Assembly (NCBI GenBank): GCA_964487155.1
Contig: CAZAQB010000087.1
Coordinates: 1-14,158 of the forward strand
Length of the DNA stretch: 14,158 nt
Direction: 5' to 3'
Origin: CAZAQB01 sp964487155
GTDB lineage: Bacteria; Pseudomonadota; Gammaproteobacteria; Nitrococcales; Nitrococcaceae
The notes beneath the pieces were generated by a model. It made no database searches. It was not told the origin of the DNA and saw only the letters and a list, made by a program, of their open reading frames with translations. The position numbers were made by a program, and so were the translations under genes. This document shows positions 7,307 to 14,158 of the stretch, piece after piece; the first letter of the stretch is position 1; every line of letters starts with the position of its first letter.

Positions 7307-7551
7307 GCCGCGAGATGCGTGCGAAATGGGCGCAACCTGAAAGCGGGAGAAAGGGCCGCAGATGGACGCGGATGGACGCGGATGAACGCAGATGGCGTAA
7401 TGTCCTGCGGTTTGGCTGGCGCCTCGTCGAGGTGGCGCTCCGCGGGCGATTCGGCATGCCACGGCACCGTCACGCTGTCCCGGGGCCTATCGATGCCGAC
7501 CCCTCGGCGAATCGGCGTTCATCCGCGTTCATCTGCGGCTGATCCCCCTCA
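7307..7551 (+). repeat. MITE-like interspersed repeat, copy 2 (right end truncated)
   Basis: This copy occupies most of the 388-base gene-free stretch between the divergent speE and speA starts. It begins with the same GCCGCGAGATG end as copy 1 and has 11 extra bases in its left arm. The 34-base core at 7414-7447 and the block at 7484-7505 are identical to copy 1, and the roughly 160 bases starting at the ATGAACGCAGAT unit (7382) align with copy 1 without indels. Homology stops after CTCA near 7551, about 45 bases short of the right end of copy 1, so the outer right inverted repeat is missing here. The remaining gap contains only the short speE leader (7239-7306) and the speA promoter region (7552-7626). 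Confidence 0.85.
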
Positions 7552-7582
7552 GGTGGAGCCCGGCACCCACGCCCCCGCCCGG

Positions 7583-7591
7583 TGCTACCAT
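7583..7591 (+). promoter_or_regulatory. possible extended -10 promoter of speA
   Basis: TGCTACCAT at 7583-7591 matches the extended -10 form (TG, one base, then TACCAT, 4/6 to TATAAT) and lies 35 bases before the speA ATG. There is no good -35 hexamer 17 bases upstream, which extended -10 promoters can tolerate. It sits 32 bases beyond the end of repeat copy 2. Confidence 0.4.
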
Positions 7592-7626
7592 GTGCCGCCC
7601 CATTTGCCGGGAGACGGCTCAGCCCC

Positions 7627-9519
7627 ATGGACAGCAAGGCCCTCGCCGCCGCTCGGGAGACCTATAACCTGGCCCAGTGGAGCGGCGGTTACTTCGATCT
7701 GGACGCCGCCGGCCGGGTGGTGGCCCGCCCCGGGCGGGAGCCCGACGGCCCGGCGGTGGACCTGCTGGAGGTGGTGGCCGGCGCGCGCCGCGCGGGCCTG
7801 TCGCTGCCGGTGCTGGTGCGCTTCGTCGACATCCTCCACGACCGGGTGCGCAGCCTGTGCTCCGCGTTCGAGGCGGCCATGGCGGCGGACGCCTACCAGG
7901 GCCGCTACACCGCGGTGTACCCCGTCAAGGTCAACCAGCAGCGCCGGGTGGTGGAGGAGATCCTCGATGCCGCCCCCGGCCGGGTGGGCCTGGAAGCCGG
8001 CAGCAAGCCGGAGCTGATGGCGGTGCTGGCCATCGCCCCGGCCGGCTGCCGGGTGATCTGCAACGGTTACAAGGATCGGGAGTACCTGCGCCTCGCCCTG
8101 CGGGCGCTGCAGCTGGGCCTGGACTGCTGGATCGTGGTGGAGAAGCTCTCCGAGGTGGAGGCGGTGGTGGCCGAGGCCGCCGGCCTGGGGGTGACGCCGC
8201 GCCTTGGGCTGCGGGTGCGGCTGGCGGCCATCGGCGAGGGCCGCTGGCAGAACACCGGCGGCGAGCGGGGCAAGTTCGGCCTCACCGCGGCCCAGGCCCT
8301 GGAGGCGGTGGAGCGCCTGCGCGCCGCCGGGCTGCTGGGCTGCCTCGGGCTGCTGCACTTTCACCTGGGTTCCCAGATCCCCAACATCGCCGACATCCAG
8401 CGCGGCCTGCGCGAGGCCGCCCGCTACTACGCCGAGCTGCGCCGGCTCGGGGCGCCGCTGGCCTGCGTGGACGTGGGCGGCGGCCTGGGGGTGGACTACG
8501 AGGGCACCCGCTCGCGCAGCTTCTGCTCGCTCAACTATTCCCTGGAGGAGTACGCCCAGAACGTGGTGCGCTCGCTGCGCGAGATCTGCGCCGCGGAGGA
8601 CCTGCCGGAGCCGGACATCGTCACCGAGTGCGGCCGGGCGATGACCGCCCACCATGCGGTGATGGTCACCGACGTGGTGGACGCCGACCGGCCCGGCGCG
8701 GGCGGCCCGCTGCCGGCGCCGGACGCCGACGCCCCGGCCATCCTGGGCGACCTGTGGCGGGGCCTGGAGGAATCCGCTGCCCGCTCCCCCCTGGAGAGCT
8801 GGCACAACGCCAGCCACTGGCTGGCGGAGGCCCGCACCATGTACGTCCACGGCCTGCTGAGCCTGCAGCAGCGGGCCCAGGCCGAGCGCCTCCACGAAGC
8901 CACCTGCGCCCGGGTGCTGGCGCGGCTTGACCCCAAGGTGCGCGCCCACCGCGATGTGCTGGACGAGCTGCGCGAGAAGCTGGCGGACAAGCTGTTCGTG
9001 AACCTGTCCATCTTCCAGTCCATGCCGGACATCTGGGCCATCGACCAGATCTTTCCCATCCTGCCCCTCGGCGGCCTGGAGCAACCGGCGTCCCGGCCGG
9101 CCATCCTCCAGGACTTGACCTGCGACTCCGACGGCACCATCCATCGTTATGTGAACCGCGACGGCATCGAGGCCACCCTGCCGCTGCCCCAGGACTGCGG
9201 CCCCGGGGCGGTGCTGGGGGTGTTCATGGTGGGTGCCTACCAGGAGATCCTGGGGGACATGCACAACCTGTTCGGCGACACCGACTCGGTGAACGTGGAG
9301 CTCACCGGCGACGGCTACCGGCTGGCGGAGCCCGCCAGCGGCGACACCGTGGAGTCGGTGCTCAGCCATGTCCGGTTCCCGGGCCGGGACCTGCTGCAGG
9401 CCTACCGGCGCCGGGTGGCCGCCGCGGACCTGCCAGCCGGCGCGCGCTCCGAGTGCCTCAGGGAGCTGGAAGCCGGCCTGCAGGCCTACACCTACCTGAA
9501 GCGAGATGGAGACCTGTGA
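7627..9519 (+). CDS. speA: biosynthetic arginine decarboxylase
   Basis: SpeA is a PLP enzyme of fold type III that decarboxylates arginine to agmatine, the first step of the agmatine route to putrescine. The product has 630 aa, close to the E. coli enzyme (658). I chose the ATG at 7627 because its product begins like other SpeA proteins (YNLAQWSGGYFDLDAAGRVV, 13-32); GGGAG is 13 bases upstream, a rather long spacing. K101 in YPVKVNQQRRVVEE is the PLP-binding lysine. HFHLGSQIPN (244-253), DVGGGLGVDY (282-291), ECGRAMTAHHA (334-344), the TCDSDG active-site motif with C499, and GAYQEILGDMHNLFGD (536-551) follow in the expected order. The stop overlaps the next start (TGATG), so the dehydrogenase gene is in the same operon. 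Agmatinase or agmatine deiminase genes are not in the window. Confidence 0.97.
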   Translation: MDSKALAAARETYNLAQWSGGYFDLDAAGRVVARPGREPDGPAVDLLEVVAGARRAGLSLPVLVRFVDILHDRVRSLCSAFEAAMAADAYQGRYTAVYPVKVNQQRRVVEEILDAAPGRVGLEAGSKPELMAVLAIAPAGCRVICNGYKDREYLRLALRALQLGLDCWIVVEKLSEVEAVVAEAAGLGVTPRLGLRVRLAAIGEGRWQNTGGERGKFGLTAAQALEAVERLRAAGLLGCLGLLHFHLGSQIPNIADIQRGLREAARYYAELRRLGAPLACVDVGGGLGVDYEGTRSRSFCSLNYSLEEYAQNVVRSLREICAAEDLPEPDIVTECGRAMTAHHAVMVTDVVDADRPGAGGPLPAPDADAPAILGDLWRGLEESAARSPLESWHNASHWLAEARTMYVHGLLSLQQRAQAERLHEATCARVLARLDPKVRAHRDVLDELREKLADKLFVNLSIFQSMPDIWAIDQIFPILPLGGLEQPASRPAILQDLTCDSDGTIHRYVNRDGIEATLPLPQDCGPGAVLGVFMVGAYQEILGDMHNLFGDTDSVNVELTGDGYRLAEPASGDTVESVLSHVRFPGRDLLQAYRRRVAAADLPAGARSECLRELEAGLQAYTYLKRDGDL

Positions 9520-10406
9520 TGCAGGCAGGAGTGATCGGTCTTGGCACCATGGGCTCGGGCCTGGCCCGCAACCTGGCACGCCACGACCTGCTGGCCACCG
9601 TCTGGAACCGCACCGCCGCCACCGGCGAGGCCCTGGCCGAGGAGTTGCGCCTGGAGGCGGCCGCCAGTCCGGCGGACCTGGCGGCCGTCTGCGATGTGAT
9701 CCTCACCTCGGTGTCGGCGGACGCCGACCTGCTGGAGGTGCTGGACGCCATGGCGCCCGCGCTGGGGGAGGGCAAGGTGGTGGTGGACACCTCCACCATC
9801 GCCGTGGACAGCGCCCGCCAGGCCGCGGCCCGGGTGGCGGAGACCGGCGCCCGGTTCCTGGACGCGCCGGTCTCCGGCGGCCGCGAGGGCGCCCAGCAGG
9901 GCACCCTGGTGATGATGGTCGGCGGCGACGCCGAGGCGCTGACCGCCGCCCTGCCGGCGCTGGAGGCCTGCGCCCGGCGCATCGTGCACATGGGCGAGAC
10001 CGGCGCCGGCCAGGCCACCAAGGCGGTCAACCAGATCATGGCCGCCGGCATCAACCAGGCGGTGAGCGAGGCGCTGGCCTTCGGCCGTGCCTCCGGCCTG
10101 GATATGGAGCGGGTGATCGACGTGGTCAGCGGCGGTGCCGCGGGCAACTGGTTTCTCGGGCACCGGGGGCCGAGCATGGTGAACGAGGATTTCCAGCCCG
10201 GTTTCCGGGTGGCCCTGCACCGCAAGGATCTGGCCATCTGCCGGCAGATGCTGGCCGAAATGGGCGTCGCCCTGCCGCTGGTGGAGATGACCCTGAAGCA
10301 CTACGACGAGCTGATCAGCCACGGACGCGGCGACGAGGACATCAGCGCGCTGTACCGGCTCAAGGCCGCCCTGTTCGCGGGCGGCGGCAACCGCCGTTCC
10401 CTGTAG
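9519..10406 (+). CDS. NAD(P)-dependent beta-hydroxyacid dehydrogenase
   Basis: This 295-aa protein belongs to the 3-hydroxyisobutyrate dehydrogenase / tartronate semialdehyde reductase / GLYR1 superfamily, which interconverts beta-hydroxyacids and semialdehydes in the cytoplasm. The Rossmann start is VIGLGTMGSGLARNL (5-19). Strand beta2 ends in VWNRT, where R31 favours NADPH (inference). The substrate motif is FLDAPVSGGREGAQQGTLVMMVGG (113-136), the catalytic K168 lies in GAGQATKAVNQ, and HRKDLAI (234-240) completes the set. The ATG shares one base with the speA stop, and the upstream speA end supplies GGAG (9508-9511), so it is co-transcribed and probably coupled with speA. Length and motifs are complete. 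The substrate cannot be told from sequence; glyoxylate or succinic semialdehyde are possible for this group, and a link to polyamine breakdown is only suggested by position. Confidence 0.9.
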   Translation: MQAGVIGLGTMGSGLARNLARHDLLATVWNRTAATGEALAEELRLEAAASPADLAAVCDVILTSVSADADLLEVLDAMAPALGEGKVVVDTSTIAVDSARQAAARVAETGARFLDAPVSGGREGAQQGTLVMMVGGDAEALTAALPALEACARRIVHMGETGAGQATKAVNQIMAAGINQAVSEALAFGRASGLDMERVIDVVSGGAAGNWFLGHRGPSMVNEDFQPGFRVALHRKDLAICRQMLAEMGVALPLVEMTLKHYDELISHGRGDEDISALYRLKAALFAGGGNRRSL

Positions 10407-10431
10407 ACGCGGGGCGCCGGCCGTGGAGCAC

Positions 10432-10436
10432 GGAGG
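10432..10436 (+). promoter_or_regulatory. strong ribosome binding site before a short ORF
   Basis: GGAGG stands seven bases before the ATG at 10444, the best Shine-Dalgarno in the 123-base gap after the dehydrogenase gene. The GTG start of the membrane protein at 10530 has no such site directly upstream. Confidence 0.5.
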
Positions 10437-10443
10437 GCACGGC

Positions 10444-10533
10444 ATGGCTGCCCGCGGGAGGGCGCCCGCAGGCGGCGTCGGCCACCGAGGGCCCGTCCTG
10501 GGCGGACGACTGCGCACCCGGCGGGCCAAGTGA
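10444..10533 (+). CDS. possible 29-residue leader ORF coupled to the membrane protein
   Basis: The frame reads ATG to TGA, 29 codons, starting MAARGRAPAGGVGHRG and ending RLRTRRAK, strongly basic and without a membrane segment. It has a near-ideal GGAGG site seven bases upstream, and its stop overlaps the GTG start of the next gene as GTGA. This is the arrangement expected for translational coupling, in which ribosomes finishing the short ORF restart on the membrane protein. The peptide resembles nothing I know. It could instead be the N-terminus of the membrane protein if a base is missing near 10530, or chance in GC-rich DNA. Confidence 0.35.
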   Translation: MAARGRAPAGGVGHRGPVLGGRLRTRRAK

Positions 10534-11528
10534 GGAGCCACTGGGTCCTGGCCCTGGCCGCCAGCCTGGTGGGGGTTGCCGTGGTGCCCCTGCTGCTGGG
10601 CGGTGGCGAGAGCCTGCAGCGGGCCCTGTCCCTGCCGCCCCTGGCCCTGGCCGGGCTGCTGGGCATGATCTGCCTGGCCTGGTGCTGCAACGCCGGGCGC
10701 TTCCACCTGCTGCTGGGGGGCATGGGCCGAGTGCCGGGCTACCGCTCGCTGCTGCGGGTGGTGGTGAGCGCGGAGTTCGCCGGCACCGCCACGCCCGCCT
10801 ACGCTGGCGGCCCGGCCGCCTACCTGTACCTGCTGGGCCAGCTGGGCCTGCGCCCGGGCCAGTCGGCGGCGGCGGTAGCCCTGGATCAGCTCACCGACAT
10901 GGTGTTCTTCGCCACCGCTCTGCCGGTGGCCCTGCTGCTGCTGGCGGTCGGCCAGGACCTCCGGGGAATGGGAGGCGGGCTGATCCTGGTAGCGTTGCTG
11001 CCGGCGATGGGGGTCGCCCTGCTGGCCTGGCTGCCGCGCCACTACCGGCGCCTGGCCCTGGCCCTGGGCCGGCTCATGCAGCGGGTGCCGCGGGTGCATC
11101 GCTGGCGCTACCGTCTGGCCCGCTGGCTGCTTCAGTTTCGAGCCAGCGTCCAGGCGGTGCTGGCGATGGACCGGCGCCGGCTGGTGGCGGTGTACCTGCT
11201 GTGCGCGGCCCACTGGAGCCTGCGCTACGGCATTCTGCCGGTGACCGTCCACCTGCTGGGGGAGGACGTGCCGGTAGCCTACCTGTTTGTGGTGCAGTCG
11301 GTGGCCCTGTTCGTGGGCCACCTGACGGCGGTGCCCGCCGGCGCCGGCACGGCGGACCTCACCTTCGCCGCCCTGCTGAGCGCCTACCTGCCGGCCGGTT
11401 CGGTCGCCAGTGCCCTGCTGATCTGGCGCTTCTGCACCTTTCACTGGTACGTGCTGGTGGGGGCCCCGCTGCTGCTGGTCGGCGCGGCCGGACGGAGCTG
11501 GCTGCGGGGCTTCAGCCGCCGCGCTTGA
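10530..11528 (+). CDS. flippase-like integral membrane protein (LPG_synthase_TM / UPF0104 family)
   Basis: The product has 332 aa and about eight hydrophobic segments: roughly residues 5-24, 36-55, 78-104, 115-141, 149-168, 218-242, 247-268 and 288-320. This is the size and pattern of the LPG_synthase_TM family, the membrane half of MprF-like lysyl-phosphatidylglycerol synthases. Stand-alone members are thought to move or handle lipids or lipid-linked precursors. Family-like polar positions are TPAYAGGPAAYLYLLGQLGL (88-107), ALDQLTDMVFF (117-127) and TAVPAGAGTADLTF (266-279). No aminoacyl-transferase domain is attached. I used the GTG at 10530 because the first membrane helix starts at residue 5 and the GTG overlaps the stop of a short ORF with a strong ribosome site. 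The 3' end overlaps the convergent SPOR gene by 17 bases. The lipid substrate cannot be inferred. Confidence 0.85.
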   Translation: MRSHWVLALAASLVGVAVVPLLLGGGESLQRALSLPPLALAGLLGMICLAWCCNAGRFHLLLGGMGRVPGYRSLLRVVVSAEFAGTATPAYAGGPAAYLYLLGQLGLRPGQSAAAVALDQLTDMVFFATALPVALLLLAVGQDLRGMGGGLILVALLPAMGVALLAWLPRHYRRLALALGRLMQRVPRVHRWRYRLARWLLQFRASVQAVLAMDRRRLVAVYLLCAAHWSLRYGILPVTVHLLGEDVPVAYLFVVQSVALFVGHLTAVPAGAGTADLTFAALLSAYLPAGSVASALLIWRFCTFHWYVLVGAPLLLVGAAGRSWLRGFSRRA

Positions 11529-12132
11529 GCAGGATGGTGTCGATGGCGTTGCGCTCCAGGCGGGCTCGGATCTGGTTCAGGCGCTCGCCGGCGGGCAGCG
11601 GGCCCACCCGCACCCGGTGCCAGGTCTCGCCGCCGGCCAGCTCCACCGTCTGGATGCCGGCCTCGATGCCCAGCAGCGCGAGGCGCGCCTTGAGCCGCTC
11701 GGCGTCCTCGCCGCTGCGGAACGAGCCGGCCTGCAGCAGGTAGCGGGCAGAGGCGGACGCCGACTCGATGGCTGGCCTCTCGCCGGGCTCGCCGGCGGTC
11801 TCCCGGGGCGGCAGCGGTTCCGGCTCCGGCACCACGACCTCCTGCTGGGGCAGCAGCCGGTAGAACTCGAACTGGGGAGCCGGCCGAGACGCCTGCTCGG
11901 CGGGTGCGATGGGCGGTGCCCCGGCGGCGGGCGGCTCGGGCAGCAGCCCCTCCAGGCCGGCCACGCCGCCCCGGTCCTGGTGATAGATGTGCACCAGCAG
12001 TGCCACCGACAGGCCCGCCGCCAGCCCCCCCAGACCCCAGACCCAGCCGGGCTGGGGGGCGCCGGCCGGGGCGGGCCGGCGGCTGCTGGCCTGGCGCTTG
12101 GTGGCGCTGCGTGTCGTGGCGCTGCGTGCCAC
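11512..12132 (-). CDS. SPOR-domain cell-division protein (FtsN-like)
   Basis: This 206-aa single-pass protein has a basic cytoplasmic tail (1-28), one membrane helix (about 30-50, WVWGLGGLAAGLSVALLVHI) and a Pro/Ala/Glu-rich periplasmic linker. The linker contains FEFYRLLPQQEVVVPEPEP (88-106), a stretch I recall from FtsN-like SPOR proteins. A SPOR domain follows at about 129-206: YLLQAGSF, AERLKARLALLG, HRVRVGPL, AIDTILLK. SPOR domains bind denuded septal peptidoglycan, so it should act at the division site. The GTG start directly follows the argS stop (TAG then GTG), with GGAG nine bases upstream inside argS, so it is translated from the argS transcript. An argS–SPOR pair is a common gammaproteobacterial arrangement. 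A short direct repeat at 12100-12129 gives ARSAT-TRSAT at the N-terminus. I stop short of calling it ftsN because several SPOR paralogs exist in such genomes. Confidence 0.9.
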   Translation of the reverse strand: MARSATTRSATKRQASSRRPAPAGAPQPGWVWGLGGLAAGLSVALLVHIYHQDRGGVAGLEGLLPEPPAAGAPPIAPAEQASRPAPQFEFYRLLPQQEVVVPEPEPLPPRETAGEPGERPAIESASASARYLLQAGSFRSGEDAERLKARLALLGIEAGIQTVELAGGETWHRVRVGPLPAGERLNQIRARLERNAIDTILLKRGG

Positions 12133-13893
<1,761 letters not shown>

Positions 13894-13928
13894 AGGGCGT
13901 GGGATCCAGGGGCGTCGGAAAGCCGCCC

Positions 13929-13956
13929 ATTATCCAAGCGGCGGGGGTGGAGTCAA
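13929..13956 (-). promoter_or_regulatory. sigma70-type promoter of argS
   Basis: On the minus strand TTGACT (13956-13951, 5/6) and GATAAT (13934-13929, 5/6) are separated by 16 bases. Transcription would start near 13922, giving a leader of about 28 bases before the argS ATG at 13893. It is the best promoter match in the window and fits expression of argS and the SPOR gene as one unit. Confidence 0.7.
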
Positions 13957-14030
13957 AGGCGGGCTCCGGCGGGCACGGTGGCCGGGGCTCGGGCGGGGGC
14001 GCCCGGCCCAGGCTCTGGGAGTTGGGAAAA

Positions 14031-14058
14031 GGACTGAGGACTGGGGACTGGGGACTGA
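14031..14058 (+). repeat. heptamer tandem repeat, left array (4 units)
   Basis: Four head-to-tail heptamers read GGACTGA, GGACTGG, GGACTGG, GGACTGA. They are the reverse complement of the right-hand array at 14106-14158, with two A-to-G changes that would still pair as G-U in RNA. No gene is seen in this part of the gap upstream of argS. Confidence 0.85.
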
Positions 14059-14105
14059 GTGGAAGAGCGGGCTTTGACAGGCGCCTCGGCGGGATCACGC
14101 TTTAC

Positions 14106-14158
14106 TCAGTCCTCAGTCCTCAGTCCTCAGTCCTCAGTCCTCAGTCCTCAGTCCTCAG
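14106..14158 (+). repeat. heptamer tandem repeat, right array, runs off the window
   Basis: Seven perfect copies of TCAGTCC plus four bases of an eighth run to the right edge, so the total number is unknown. It is inverted relative to the 14031-14058 array. Bases 14105-14133 can pair with 14031-14059 over 29 positions (two wobble pairs), leaving a loop of 45 bases. Perfect identity between units suggests recent expansion by slippage. Confidence 0.9.

Noticed and set aside
7585..9579. 664-codon antisense frame over speA and long alternative frames over the dehydrogenase region (9492-11743)
   Set aside because: The opposite or alternative frames encode clear SpeA, dehydrogenase and membrane proteins with all motifs; the shadow products have biased composition and no recognisable domain.
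14074..14103. Perfect -35 box TTGACA on the plus strand between the heptamer arrays
   Set aside because: No acceptable -10 lies 16-18 bases downstream; TTTACT is about 21 bases away, and transcription would only enter the heptamer array.
14031..14158. CRISPR array
   Set aside because: The units are 7 bases and contiguous with no spacers, and no cas genes are near, so this is a simple tandem repeat.

Overview
This is an ordinary-looking chromosomal segment from a very GC-rich proteobacterium. The adjacent argS–SPOR gene pair, the spermidine synthase/biosynthetic arginine decarboxylase pair and the protein styles suggest a gammaproteobacterium, perhaps of the Ectothiorhodospiraceae/Chromatiales type. 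That placement is an inference from gene content and style; no marker gene here fixes it. I see no phage, plasmid, CRISPR, toxin-antitoxin or insertion-sequence genes, and no tRNA or rRNA.

Layout. Positions 1-2919 hold a minus-strand set: apbE, then an uncharacterised exported protein and a TPR-type exported protein that runs off the left edge; the last two overlap and are probably translationally coupled. Positions 3066-6097 hold a plus-strand pair, a small exported DUF4124-type protein overlapping a large subtilisin-like (S8) lipoprotein peptidase. Positions 6097-7551 hold spermidine synthase (speE, minus) between two same-orientation copies of a roughly 250-bp non-coding repeat with inverted-repeat ends. 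Positions 7627-10406 hold speA and a beta-hydroxyacid dehydrogenase overlapping it by one base. A possible short leader ORF and an eight-helix-type flippase-like membrane protein (LPG_synthase_TM family) follow to 11528. Positions 11512-13893, read on the minus strand, hold argS and then a FtsN-like SPOR protein. The right end (14031-14158) is a pair of inverted heptamer arrays.

How the genes work together. SpeA makes agmatine from arginine and SpeE makes spermidine from putrescine, so the divergent speE/speA block is a polyamine biosynthesis locus; the enzymes turning agmatine into putrescine are not in this window. ApbE attaches FMN to exported flavoproteins, but no target gene is visible. 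The DUF4124/peptidase pair and the TPR pair act at the cell envelope, with unknown substrates.

No convincing new multi-gene system is visible. The most interesting material is non-coding: the two MITE-like repeats bracketing speE, the inverted heptamer arrays upstream of argS, and a possible translation-coupling leader ORF before the membrane protein. The long ORFs antisense to real genes are GC-rich shadows and were left out.
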